A DNA stretch of 13,701 nt from an uncultured Lachnospiraceae bacterium (GCA_910588595.1 CAJUQU010000084.1:1-13701), one strand, 5' to 3'; numbered from the stretch's first letter, positions 1-7,202 are shown. Translations and numbers: made by a program. The notes: generated from the sequence alone by a model not told the origin.

Positions 1-595
1 CACGCCGGAGAAAGCGCCGGACGAGGGCAAATACGTGACGATGACTTTCGAGAAGGGTGTTCCAAAGACCGTGAACGGCAGGGAAATGAAGGTTTCCGAC
101 ATCATCAAAGAGCTGAACCGGCTCGGCGGCAGGCACGGTATCGGCATCGTCGATATCGTGGAGAACCGCGTTGTCGGCATGAAGTCGCGCGGGGTCTACG
201 AGACGCCTGGCGGAACGATCCTGATGGAGGCACACCAGCAGCTCGAGGAGCTGATCCTCGACCGCGATACCTACACCTTGAAGAAGGAGATGGGCAACAA
301 GCTTGCCGACACGGTGTACGAGGGGAAATGGTTCACACCCAAGCGCGAGGCGATCCAGGCGTTTATCGAGAAGACGCAGGAGTACGTGACAGGCGAGGTG
401 AAGTTCAAGCTCTACAAGGGAAACATCATCAAGGCTGGCGAGACAAGCCCGTACTCGCTGTACAATGAAAGCATTGCCTCCTTCACGACAGGCGACCTCT
501 ACGACCACCATGACGCCGAGGGCTTTATCAACCTCTTCGGGCTGTCCTGCAAGGTGCGCGCGATGAAGATGCAGGAGAATGAAAAGAAAAATTAG
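1..595 (+). CDS. argG: Argininosuccinate synthase, C-terminal part (5' end outside window)
   Basis: The enzyme condenses citrulline and aspartate with ATP to argininosuccinate, the penultimate step of arginine synthesis, in the cytosol. Only the last 197 codons are visible (frame of position 2); reading continues upstream of the GTG at 35, so that GTG is not a start. Seen: the conserved C-terminal stretch with GGRHGIGIVDIVENR, then VGMKSRGVYETPGG, and further on YNESIASF, all typical of the synthetase and multimerisation region of ArgG. The family is usually about 400 residues, so roughly half the gene is missing to the left. The stop TAG-proximal end is followed by a 45-base gap and a second rightward gene, with no clear terminator between, so co-transcription is possible. 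Identification is firm; argH is not in the window. Confidence 0.95.
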   Translation, partial: TPEKAPDEGKYVTMTFEKGVPKTVNGREMKVSDIIKELNRLGGRHGIGIVDIVENRVVGMKSRGVYETPGGTILMEAHQQLEELILDRDTYTLKKEMGNKLADTVYEGKWFTPKREAIQAFIEKTQEYVTGEVKFKLYKGNIIKAGETSPYSLYNESIASFTTGDLYDHHDAEGFINLFGLSCKVRAMKMQENEKKN

Positions 596-640
596 GGCAG
601 AAACGATCTTCAAACATGGTTTAAACTGTAAGAGAACAAT

Positions 641-916
641 ATGAACATACTTTATTTTGTCGCACTATATCTCACCGTGATCAATCTGACCGGCTTCGCC
701 GTGATGGGCATCGACAAGAGAAAGGCGGTCAGGCATCTCTGGCGCGTCCGGGAGTCCACGCTCTTTCTCATCGCCCTCCTCGGCGGAAGCGTCGGTTCCA
801 TCCTTGGCATGCGCATGTTCCGCCACAAGACCAGGCACTGGTACTTTGTGTACGGGATGCCTGCGATCCTGGTCCTGCAGATTTTGCTCGCGGTATTCAT
901 TTTGACGAGGGGATAG
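641..916 (+). CDS. DUF1294 family small membrane protein
   Basis: A 91-residue hydrophobic protein of the DUF1294 type, whose function is not established. Visible features are a first membrane segment near residues 4-24, a basic stretch (DKRKAVRHLWRVRE, about 25-38), a second hydrophobic segment about 40-57 with GGSVGSILGMRMFRHKT, and a last segment about 68-88. The arrangement of DKR...R.PE/RE-like basic loop followed by LGGSxGxxxGMxxFRHKT is the family hallmark. The start ATG has an AAGAG ribosome site about 8 bases upstream. It lies 45 bases after argG in the same direction and may be its passenger. The stop codon lies inside a strong hairpin (898-933). Confidence 0.85.
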   Translation: MNILYFVALYLTVINLTGFAVMGIDKRKAVRHLWRVRESTLFLIALLGGSVGSILGMRMFRHKTRHWYFVYGMPAILVLQILLAVFILTRG

Positions 917-933
917 ATCATCCCCTCAAAATG
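898..933. terminator. Hairpin between convergent genes, possible bidirectional terminator
   Basis: CATTTTG (898-904) pairs with CAAAATG (927-933) and AGGGGAT (908-914) pairs with ATCCCCT (920-926), with a 3-base bulge (905-907) and a 5-base loop. It overlaps the stop of the DUF1294 gene and lies 47 bases beyond the stop of the leftward ATPase gene. The stem is strong but neither side is followed by a good T-run, so termination activity is inferred from position only. Confidence 0.5.
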
Positions 934-979
934 TTTCAACGCCCGATCACGGATATTTGCTGTATCATGACTGAGCTTT

Positions 980-2650
980 TCACTGCATTCGTTTCACCCT
1001 GGCATGTTTCTGAAAAAAGGCTATCCCATAACAGCGGATCCGCGTATAACCGCAAAGCCCCTCGGCATACTTCCTGTTGACGATCTGGCTGACAGCCGCG
1101 TCACAGTCCTGATCCATATCCTCTTCTTTCATGGACCTCTTTGCTTCTATGATCATTGCACGGCGGTTGTCATCATCCTTCAGGAGTATATCCGGTCTGC
1201 CAAGCCCCTTCTCCTTATTGGACTCTACCTCGTAACCCAATCCGACAAAGACACCTGCAAGAAAGGCATGGTAATAGTCCTCATGATAATCATTGTAACT
1301 GATCGTCCTCCATAACAGGTCTGAAATCACCTTGGAAGCCTCCTGTTCGTCACCGTTCCACAGCGCATCCATCATAGATTTCCGGGCACTGTTGTCTATC
1401 GTTTGCTGAAATAATTCCACAACAGTGTCCTCAAATATAGAAGCGATCTCTCTGTTTGGGATCCGCAGCCTGACTGTCTCTCCCTCCTCCTTTTCATCTG
1501 CTTTCGTGAGATATCCTGTCATCAGGAGCACACTCCACAGATGATCCTCCGAAGAATGCAGTGTGTCATAGGTGAGATCATCCGAAACTGTCTGTATGAT
1601 CGTACCTTTGTTCATCAGGATCTCAAATTTACCTTTCACCTTGAAATCTGTTCTCTTTACAAATGTGAGCAGTACCCCATTGTGGCTAGTGTTTTTCCAG
1701 TAGTTCTTCGGTTTGGCATTTCGCCTCTTTTTCAGGGCAGAGAGATAATTCATCACATCCCACGGGCAGTACACAAAGCTATCGCCGAACACATAACCGT
1801 CATACCACTCTTTGATCACTTCCGCCTTGTCCTCCCTGTCAGCTGCCAAAAGCAGTTCTGTCACTTCATCCCCGGTAAAACCAAAGAATTCGGAAAAATC
1901 CGCATCCAGCACAGAATACGATGAAAAGTTATTCGTGCCTGTAAAAATGCTCTCTTTTGCTATGCGAAGACAGCCTGTGATCACGGCAAACTCAAGAAAT
2001 TCGTTGTCCTTAAGCGCCGTTCCCATCAGTCCTCTGAGCACCGCAAGCATGGCGGAATAAAACGGATTCCCCACCGCGCTCATCTCATTCGCCTTAGCGA
2101 TCGGCACGTCATATTCGTCAATCAGCAGGATCACCTTTCTGCCATAGACCGCATGCATCATTCGCATGATGATTTTCAGGGAACTTCTCACATCACTTTC
2201 CTTTGCAGTTTCAAACATAAGTTCTTTAAACACTTTGCGATCAGCCGCATTGACGCGCTCTTCTTTATATAAGGACTCCCATTCCTTACACACATCTGCC
2301 AGTCTCGTCTGAAGCATCTTGTATGCGCCCTCATAAGTCTCAGCTTCCACATCCTTAAAGGAGATGAACAGGACCGGACATTGATTCATCCATTTCTCAC
2401 AAAATGTTTTGTGTTTTGTTATCCGAAGCCCTTCAAAAATTTCCCTGCTGTCTTTCCTGATACTGAAAAAATTCGACATCATGTTCATCATCAATGTCTT
2501 GCCAAATCTGCGCGGTCTGGTAAACAATGTAACTTTATTTTCTGTCTCCTCCACAAGCTCATATAGGATCTCTGTCTTGTCCACATAGTATTTACCCGAT
2601 CTTCGCAGATCCGCAAAATCGGTTTCCCCAACACCCACTCGAAATGCCAT
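980..2650 (-). CDS. AAA-ATPase-like / PD-(D/E)XK nuclease family protein (PF09820 + PF08011 type)
   Basis: A 556-residue protein of the large clostridial/Bacteroidetes family that joins an AAA-ATPase-like domain to a C-terminal PD-(D/E)XK nuclease-like domain (DUF1703). Its role is not established. Seen: the N-terminal VGVGETDFADLR and YYVDKT (21-26), a Walker-A-like RPRRFGKT (45-52), Walker B VILLIDEYD (173-181), the WYDGY motif (282-286), and near the C-terminus GRPDILL (about 484-490) followed by IIEAK (500-504), which supply D487, E502 and K504 of the nuclease core. The ATG at 2650 is chosen over an in-frame GTG at 2668 because GGGGAGG (2664-2658) sits 7 bases before it and overlaps the upstream option. 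The gene stands alone, convergent with the DUF1294 gene. Such proteins often occur in many near-identical copies per genome. Confidence 0.88.
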   Translation of the reverse strand: MAFRVGVGETDFADLRRSGKYYVDKTEILYELVEETENKVTLFTRPRRFGKTLMMNMMSNFFSIRKDSREIFEGLRITKHKTFCEKWMNQCPVLFISFKDVEAETYEGAYKMLQTRLADVCKEWESLYKEERVNAADRKVFKELMFETAKESDVRSSLKIIMRMMHAVYGRKVILLIDEYDVPIAKANEMSAVGNPFYSAMLAVLRGLMGTALKDNEFLEFAVITGCLRIAKESIFTGTNNFSSYSVLDADFSEFFGFTGDEVTELLLAADREDKAEVIKEWYDGYVFGDSFVYCPWDVMNYLSALKKRRNAKPKNYWKNTSHNGVLLTFVKRTDFKVKGKFEILMNKGTIIQTVSDDLTYDTLHSSEDHLWSVLLMTGYLTKADEKEEGETVRLRIPNREIASIFEDTVVELFQQTIDNSARKSMMDALWNGDEQEASKVISDLLWRTISYNDYHEDYYHAFLAGVFVGLGYEVESNKEKGLGRPDILLKDDDNRRAMIIEAKRSMKEEDMDQDCDAAVSQIVNRKYAEGLCGYTRIRCYGIAFFQKHARVKRMQ

Positions 2651-2824
2651 AAAACAACCTCCCCACACCTTTTAACAGGCTCTCGGTGTCCCTTTGTTCA
2701 GAAGATCTTTCAAGCTGTGCACCACAATTCATGGGGCGCACGAGGAACGTACGCCGGTCAAATTCGTGTACATCTGACGAAAAATCATCCGCAAGAGCAA
2801 AAAGATTCCGAGAAACCATTTCTA
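2651..2824. other. Spacer between ATPase gene and permease gene, no recognised gene
   Basis: 174 bases. On the minus strand an open frame runs through it (from a GTG at 2837 inside the permease gene into the ATPase gene), but it has no ribosome site, overlaps both neighbours and matches no family known to me. No convincing terminator for the permease or promoter for the ATPase gene was seen. Confidence 0.4.
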
Positions 2825-3976
2825 TTATGCCAGCCACACATACAGCAGGATCAGCGCCGCCAGGAAACAGATATTTGCCACTGTAAAGAGCAGGATATAC
2901 GCCCCCTTGCGGCTGCCTGCCTCCTTAGCCACATATTTATACGAGATCAGGCTCGCCATGGACGCGATCAGCGTCCCGAGTCCGCCCAGGTTCGTGCCGA
3001 CGACCAGCCCTGCGTAGTCGTCCGTGAACCCCGACAGGAGCAGCGCCGCCGGCACGTTGCTGATGATCTGGCTGGCAGCGATGGACGTATAGACCTCCCT
3101 GCCGGCGATCATGTCCTGCATGAATCCGCAGAAAACAGGCAGTCTGCCCACATTCCCGATGAAGACAAAAAATCCCGCGAACGTGAGGAGCAGGGAATAA
3201 TCAACCATCGCAAGCACCTGCCTGTCTGCCGCGAATACCACAAGGAACACCCCCACAAATACCGCCTGCCACGGCAGTATGCGCCCGACCGCCAGCAGAC
3301 TCACAAGAAACAATATCAGGTACATCGCGATCTTGTACTTCGCTGTCCCTGCTGCCTGCCCCGCATCCGATGCGTCCTGTTCAAAGGCATTTTCGAGCTG
3401 AAAATCCTGCGACGCGCCGCCCTGGATCAGCCCCCACACTGCCAGGAGCGCCAGAGACAGCGCCGTATAGGGAAGCATCAGTCCCAGAAACGCGCCGGCG
3501 GAAAGGCCTGCCTTCCCGTACAGGTACAAGTTCTGCGGATTGCCGACCGGCGTCAGCATGCTTCCCAGGTTCGCCGCGATCGTCTGCATCACCACAACCG
3601 GCAGGAGCAGCCGCTTTTTCTGCGCCCCGCCCAACAGGTCGAGCACTGTAAATGTAAACGGCACGAACGTGATCAGCGCGACATCATTTGTGATCAGCAT
3701 GCTGGAAAAAAAGCAGAGCAGGACCAGCGTCAGAACAAGCCCCCGCCCGCTCTTCACACATCCGAGGAGCTTCCTGGCGATCGCCTTGAACACGCCGATC
3801 CGCTGCAGTCCCGCCATGACGCTCATCAGGCAAAACAGTATTGCCAGTGTCCGAAAATCAATATATCCGAGATACGCTTTGTCCGGCGGCACCAGAACTG
3901 TCGACACTGCCGCCAGCACCAGAGCGACGCACAGCACCGTTTCCCGTTTTAGAAACGCAGTTATTTTTGCTATCAT
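2825..3976 (-). CDS. SLC13/ArsB-type anion permease (CitMHS-like)
   Basis: A 383-residue integral membrane protein of the ion-transporter superfamily (SLC13, ArsB, NhaD, CitMHS). It probably moves an organic or inorganic anion across the cell membrane; the substrate cannot be read from the sequence. About ten hydrophobic segments are visible. The two-fold repeat signatures are present: ITNDVALITFVPF (95-107) with GSMLTPVGNPQNLYLY (138-153) in the first half, and SNVPAALLLSGF (306-317) with GTNLGGLGTLIASM (327-340) in the second. A hydrophilic loop (about 187-213) separates the halves. At 383 residues it is shorter than typical SLC13 members (430-480) but complete at both ends. The start ATG follows GAGAGG at about 12 bases; the gene is monocistronic with its own promoter. 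It is visibly richer in G+C than the ATPase gene beside it. Confidence 0.85.
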   Translation of the reverse strand: MIAKITAFLKRETVLCVALVLAAVSTVLVPPDKAYLGYIDFRTLAILFCLMSVMAGLQRIGVFKAIARKLLGCVKSGRGLVLTLVLLCFFSSMLITNDVALITFVPFTFTVLDLLGGAQKKRLLLPVVVMQTIAANLGSMLTPVGNPQNLYLYGKAGLSAGAFLGLMLPYTALSLALLAVWGLIQGGASQDFQLENAFEQDASDAGQAAGTAKYKIAMYLILFLVSLLAVGRILPWQAVFVGVFLVVFAADRQVLAMVDYSLLLTFAGFFVFIGNVGRLPVFCGFMQDMIAGREVYTSIAASQIISNVPAALLLSGFTDDYAGLVVGTNLGGLGTLIASMASLISYKYVAKEAGSRKGAYILLFTVANICFLAALILLYVWLA

Positions 3977-4023
3977 TTTTTCTACAATCCTCTCACTTTT
4001 TCTATATCAACTAACCTGTTTTC

Positions 4024-4052
4024 ATTATATCTAAAATTTCTTCTCCCTACAA
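4024..4052 (-). promoter_or_regulatory. Sigma-A-like promoter of the permease gene
   Basis: On the minus strand TTGTAG (4052-4047) and a perfect TATAAT (4029-4024) are separated by 17 bases. The start codon lies 48 bases downstream of the -10 box. No competing signal of this quality is seen in the spacer. Confidence 0.65.
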
Positions 4053-4088
4053 TATACACTTTCACACTCTCTCATTTCATTTTATAGT

Positions 4089-4247
4089 TAAGGAATTGTT
4101 AAAGAATTAATCTTTACATCTGACTTGTCTAAATCTTCTTATGCTGCGTTGTCGTCAATCGGCGTACCCCAGTACGCCTCATTCCTCCGCCTTGCATATA
4201 AAGATTTATACTGCGTCATCTGCAAAGTTAATTCTTAACAGTTCCTA
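4089..4247. repeat. MITE-like foldback element, full-size copy (159 bp)
   Basis: The ends are imperfect inverted repeats: left TAAGGAATTGTTAAAGAATT, and the complement of the right end TAGGAACTGTTAAGAATTAA. Both are bounded by TA, consistent with a TA target site. The inner arms continue to pair (TAAATCTT...ATGC on the left, GCAT...AAGATTTA on the right). The centre is a perfect hairpin, GGCGTAC (4161-4167), loop CCCA, GTACGCC (4172-4178). There is no coding capacity. A shortened second copy lies at 6609-6663. The TA duplication and size suggest mobilisation by an IS630/Tc1-mariner type transposase elsewhere in the genome; that is inference. Confidence 0.7.
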
Positions 4248-4327
4248 AGTCAGGAATTACCCGGAAATAACTTTTATATTGTTTGTTTTTTCTTCGAGAG
4301 TACTGTTCAAAAATCAGGCTTACAGAC

Positions 4328-4366
4328 AAAAAAATCTTCCCCCTGGAAAATTCGGGAGAAGATTTT
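4328..4366 (-). terminator. Intrinsic terminator of the 4365-4706 gene
   Basis: On the minus strand AAAATCTTCTCCC (4366-4354) pairs with GGGGGAAGATTTT (4343-4331) as a 13-bp stem with one G-U pair and a 10-base loop, followed by further T residues (4330-4328). The stem overlaps the stop codon of the gene. Confidence 0.85.
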
Positions 4367-4706
4367 ATCCGCCTATACCAGCCATCCGCCATTCATGGGC
4401 ATAATAATTGTACCGCAGGCGGAATGTCTTTTGTATGCCATATAAAATTGCTGTGCAGATAAAATTTGCCCCAAGGGAACTGCACTCCTGATCTGTCGAA
4501 ATAATTTTTTCTATATTGATCGTTATGATCTCACCGTTCCGGTCCCGAAAACGGAACCGCATAGGCGTGATCCTTCCGTCAGTGTCAGTACATGAGATCA
4601 TCTGTACCGGAGTATCTATGCACAAGATAGTTTCCACGACCAAACCCTCCAACATGCAATGCGGCACATGGCACTGCACAAAATATTCAATAATTATTGT
4701 CTCCAA
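4365..4706 (-). CDS. Unrecognised small conserved-looking protein
   Basis: A frame of up to 113 residues with its own terminator, so very likely expressed. I do not recognise a named domain. The middle has alternating beta-like stretches: ETILCIDTPVQMI, then DGRITPMRFRFRDRNGE, then ITINIEKIIST, and the end is YNYYAHEWRMAGIGG. The pattern suggests a small all-beta protein without membrane segments or signal peptide. Two Cys (C12, C17) flank a HVPH stretch near the N-terminus (with a third at C29). The start is uncertain. The longest frame begins at a TTG (4706) that overlaps the only good ribosome site (GGAG, 4705-4702), so an ATT a few codons on, or the ATG at codon 18, are alternatives. It diverges from the response regulator across a palindrome. 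Confidence 0.6.
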   Translation of the reverse strand: METIIIEYFVQCHVPHCMLEGLVVETILCIDTPVQMISCTDTDGRITPMRFRFRDRNGEIITINIEKIISTDQECSSLGANFICTAILYGIQKTFRLRYNYYAHEWRMAGIGG

Positions 4707-4903
4707 TCATAATCATACCATTCATCTTTCACACGCATTTTATACAAAACAACACTTGTTTCTGCTATAATGATTGTGCTATTATAGTAATAATAACAGG
4801 TCAATCCACTTCTTTGTGACTCTTTTTGTAAGTTTTGTGAATACTTTTGGAAAACGGCAGGAACGTGGATGACAAATTCTGATAAAAGAGGTGTATACAG
4901 ACT
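4707..4903. promoter_or_regulatory. Divergent regulatory spacer with perfect palindrome
   Basis: A 15-base palindrome, AAACAA-CAC-TTGTTT (4747-4761), lies between the two divergent genes. On the plus strand TTGTTT (4756-4761) and TATTAT (4780-4785) are spaced by 18 bases and could be the promoter of the response regulator, which would place the palindrome over its -35 box. On the minus strand a TATAAT-like box lies at about 4786-4781 without a good -35. Box assignments are tentative. Confidence 0.4.
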
Positions 4904-5617
4904 ATGCATATAGCTATTTGTGACGACAATGTGGCAGACCGCAAACATCTGGAGCGGCTGCTCTCCAGGGAATCCGACAAGCGCGCCGGCACCCCTAATA
5001 TTTTGTATGTGGACTCCTACGGCGAAAAGATGCACTTTCTCGCCAATCCATTGAAGTACAACCTGATCTTCATGGACATGAGCACTGAGCCGGGGATTGT
5101 CGAGTTTATTATCGAACATCTGAACGATATGGGCTATCATGCCCCACTGGTACTGTACTCTGACAAGATCGATTACACGCAGATCCCCAACCTCCCAGAC
5201 TATGTTGTGCATGCCCGTAAACCCTATATCCCTGATCCACTCCCTGGATTCCTGGCGTTGGGGGATGCAAACGTCACCGGTCATGTTGTCTCCGTGTCAG
5301 TACATACCAATACTGTACTCACCCATATCCCCAAGTATACGATCATGTATGCTATCGAGGATAACAGCGCGTGCAGGCTGTATCTGACTGATGGAAAGAC
5401 TGTTCCCGTCGATGAAAGAATTGACGAGCTCCGCCAGCTCTTCGAACCTTACGTAGAATTTGCACGCGTGAACAAAAACAGCATCGCGAACTTTAAATAT
5501 GTGTCCGCTGTCATGCCTCTCACAATTGTCATGCAGGATTCCAAAGAGTTGAAGATTCCCCTCCTGCGCTATAAGCAATACAAATTCCTAAAACAGGAAA
5601 TGGATGAGCTCGATTAG
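4904..5617 (+). CDS. LytTR-family response regulator (orphan)
   Basis: A 237-residue two-component response regulator. The N-terminal receiver (about 1-120) has the acidic pair D7-D8 in ICDDN, phospho-acceptor D58 in LIFMDMS, S86 in LVLYSDK at the switch position, and the conserved lysine K106 followed by proline. All key receiver residues are present, so it can probably be phosphorylated. The C-terminal half (about 130-235) has the LytTR pattern: IMYAIEDNSACRLYLTDG, then FARVNKNSIANFKYV (the usual RVHKS..VN turn), and a final IPLLRYKQYKF strand. Such proteins bind direct-repeat DNA as transcription factors. The ribosome site AGAGGTG (4887-4893) is 10 bases before the ATG. No histidine kinase is adjacent; a strong terminator follows at once, so the gene is transcribed alone. 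Target genes are unknown. Confidence 0.85.
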   Translation: MHIAICDDNVADRKHLERLLSRESDKRAGTPNILYVDSYGEKMHFLANPLKYNLIFMDMSTEPGIVEFIIEHLNDMGYHAPLVLYSDKIDYTQIPNLPDYVVHARKPYIPDPLPGFLALGDANVTGHVVSVSVHTNTVLTHIPKYTIMYAIEDNSACRLYLTDGKTVPVDERIDELRQLFEPYVEFARVNKNSIANFKYVSAVMPLTIVMQDSKELKIPLLRYKQYKFLKQEMDELD

Positions 5618-5630
5618 AGTTCATCCATTT
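5598..5630. terminator. Terminator between response regulator and degV
   Basis: AAATGGATGAGCTC (5598-5611) pairs with GAGTTCATCCATTT (5617-5630) as a 14-bp stem with one G-U pair and a 5-base loop. It overlaps the stop of the regulator and is followed on the plus strand by GTTTATTAT. It also lies just past the stop of degV on the other strand and may work in both directions. Confidence 0.85.
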
Positions 5631-5635
5631 GTTTA

Positions 5636-6475
5636 TTATATCGTCACGATCACGCCGCCTTCATTGGCATACATACTGCTCACACCAGCTGTGTCAAGAA
5701 TCAAAGTCTCCTTAAAATGCAGTTTTTCCTCAATATGCCTGCGCACACACTCCGCGGCTTTGGGATTGCTGCAGTGCGTGATCATCAGCCGTTTATTCTC
5801 AGACCCTACCGCTTCCTCAACCGCAGTGTCCGCCATCTTAGTCAGTGCCTTCTTCATGCCGATCCCCTGTCCAAGCTGAATGATGCTGCCATCGTCAGCG
5901 CCCATCACAGGCTTGATGTTGAGCGTGGATGCCACCAGCGCTTTGACGCCGGTGAGACGCCCGTTTTTCCGCAGCGTGTCGAGATTTTCCAACACAAAGT
6001 AGGTGTTCATCTCCCTGACAAACTGTTCGATCTGCCCTGTGATCTCCAAGAAAGAGCGTCCTTGTTCCTCGAGCTCCATAATTTTGTATACGATCTGAGT
6101 CTCACCGCACGATGCGGATCTCGAATCAACCACATAGATATCTTTCTCCCCGTGCTTTTCAAGATACAGATTTCTTCCGAGAACAGCACTGTTGTGACTT
6201 CCGCTGAGTTTTGAGGACAATGTGACCACATACACGCGCTCCGCCGCAGTCTCGTATGCTTTCTGGTATCGCTCCGGCGATGGGCAGGCTGATTTGGGAC
6301 ACTCAGAACAGGCTGCCACAGCGTCGAGAAACTCCCGCTGGTCAAAATCCTTGTTATCTTCCTTCTCATACCTGTCACCCACGATCAGTGTCAGCGGTAC
6401 GATCTCAAACCGCTCATCTTCTTTGAACTCCTGCGGAAGCTCACAGCAGCTGTCAACAACTATTTTGTATTTCAT
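5636..6475 (-). CDS. DegV family fatty-acid-binding protein
   Basis: A 279-residue protein of the DegV family, whose members bind a fatty acid and in some Firmicutes (FakB) present it to the kinase FakA. Seen: the opening KIVVDSCCELP (4-14), IVPLTLIVGD (25-34), the CPSP motif (64-67) where many members have SQPSP, the ligand-site loop TLSSKLSGSHNSA (85-97), VVDSRSASCGE (115-125), FVLENLDTLRKNGRLTG and the C-terminal HCSNPKAAE. Length matches the family. Start ATG is preceded by AAAGGTAGAG about 6 bases upstream. It is a single gene sharing a terminator with the response regulator facing it. Whether it serves FakA-dependent lipid salvage cannot be decided here because no fakA is in view. Confidence 0.92.
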   Translation of the reverse strand: MKYKIVVDSCCELPQEFKEDERFEIVPLTLIVGDRYEKEDNKDFDQREFLDAVAACSECPKSACPSPERYQKAYETAAERVYVVTLSSKLSGSHNSAVLGRNLYLEKHGEKDIYVVDSRSASCGETQIVYKIMELEEQGRSFLEITGQIEQFVREMNTYFVLENLDTLRKNGRLTGVKALVASTLNIKPVMGADDGSIIQLGQGIGMKKALTKMADTAVEEAVGSENKRLMITHCSNPKAAECVRRHIEEKLHFKETLILDTAGVSSMYANEGGVIVTI

Positions 6476-6580
6476 CAGTCTCTACCTTTCAAATCCATTT
6501 ATACTATTTTATATAGTTTTGATAACTATGTATCATAATATCACATAACACATTGTTTGAAAAGGACTTTTTACAAATAC

Positions 6581-6609
6581 TTGCAGTTTCCAACAAATAC
6601 TATTATAAT
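6581..6609 (+). promoter_or_regulatory. Sigma-A-like promoter of the DUF5721-like gene
   Basis: TTGCAG (6581-6586), 17 bases, then a perfect TATAAT (6604-6609). The last base of the -10 box is the first base of the short repeat copy at 6609-6663. The expected start of transcription, near 6616, falls inside that repeat. Confidence 0.7.
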
Positions 6610-6663
6610 AAGGAACTGTTGAAAATACTGCGCCCCCTTAAAAGTTATTCTTAACAATTCTTA
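6609..6663. repeat. MITE-like element, internally deleted copy (55 bp)
   Basis: The right part, from ATACTGCG through AAAGTTATTCTTAACAATTCT, aligns with the right end of the 159-bp element (ATACTGCG...AAAGTTAATTCTTAACAGTTCC). The left end TAAGGAACTGTTGAAA matches its left end. Both ends are bounded by TA. The foldback centre is missing. It forms part of the 5' leader of the DUF5721-like gene. Confidence 0.6.
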
Positions 6664-6692
6664 AAAAACTATGATCGCAAAAGGAGACACTT

Positions 6693-7202
6693 ATGATCGC
6701 ATTAGAAATAAAAGGCACCAAAAACATTATGAATGCCCTGCTCATTTCCGAACAGTTCGATCCTTTCCTGGTGGAGGAGGCTGTCATCACCACCTTCAGC
6801 ACCTTTCACATTGACGGGCACCTCGTAAAAGATTTTTACAGCAGCGATGAGTTGGAAGCGTTTGAAAAGAATCAGAAATCAACTGTTTTTTCCTGTTGGA
6901 ATGATATCCGTCCCATCTGTTTTCAGCTCATCAAGGGAAAGAAAACACCTGTTTCTTTTAAGGTTGTACTCCACGCAGCGCCGCAGCTGGTCGAAAAAAT
7001 AGCTGCAAATCCGGAGTGCGGAGTTGCAGCCAACCTGATTCGATCCCTCGGCCTCAATATACGCTACGACAATGGCAAAGTGACCTGTATCACCGGAAGT
7101 GCCTTTACAACCTTTGTCATGGACAAAAGTGTTGAGAGATTATGGGACGCCCATGTGCGCCAGCTCTTATCCGGTTTCGGACTGGAGTTCGAGGAAATTT
7201 GA
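6693..7202 (+). CDS. DUF5721-like protein of unknown function
   Basis: A 169-residue soluble protein that resembles the DUF5721 family, found mainly in Lachnospiraceae; I assign this from memory of its opening (MIALEIK...NIMNALL, then F..F...EA.ITTF.TF.IDG...KDFY), so the name is moderately sure. Function is unknown. There is no signal peptide or membrane segment. A central basic strand (LIKGKKTPVSFKVVLHA) and a C-terminal CITGSAFTTFVMDKSVERLWD look like an alpha/beta fold. The ATG has AAAAGGAG 6-7 bases upstream and follows a strong promoter whose leader contains the short repeat. The gene is transcribed alone; its right end faces spoVAE 39 bases away with no clear terminator between. Confidence 0.75.
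   Translation: MIALEIKGTKNIMNALLISEQFDPFLVEEAVITTFSTFHIDGHLVKDFYSSDELEAFEKNQKSTVFSCWNDIRPICFQLIKGKKTPVSFKVVLHAAPQLVEKIAANPECGVAANLIRSLGLNIRYDNGKVTCITGSAFTTFVMDKSVERLWDAHVRQLLSGFGLEFEEI

Noticed and set aside
2717..3952. 411-codon rightward open frame opposite the permease gene
   Set aside because: It is the antisense shadow of a G+C-rich membrane protein gene, very rich in Arg/His/Gln, with no recognisable domain.
4154..4200. Central hairpin of the long repeat as an intrinsic terminator or CRISPR repeat
   Set aside because: There is no T-run after the stem and no repeated spacer-like units; the symmetry is explained by the foldback element.
4694..5284. 196-codon leftward open frame opposite the response regulator
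   Set aside because: It is antisense to a confidently assigned LytTR regulator and has no ribosome site or domain; only its last 14 codons lie in the spacer, and these are discussed as a mini-ORF.
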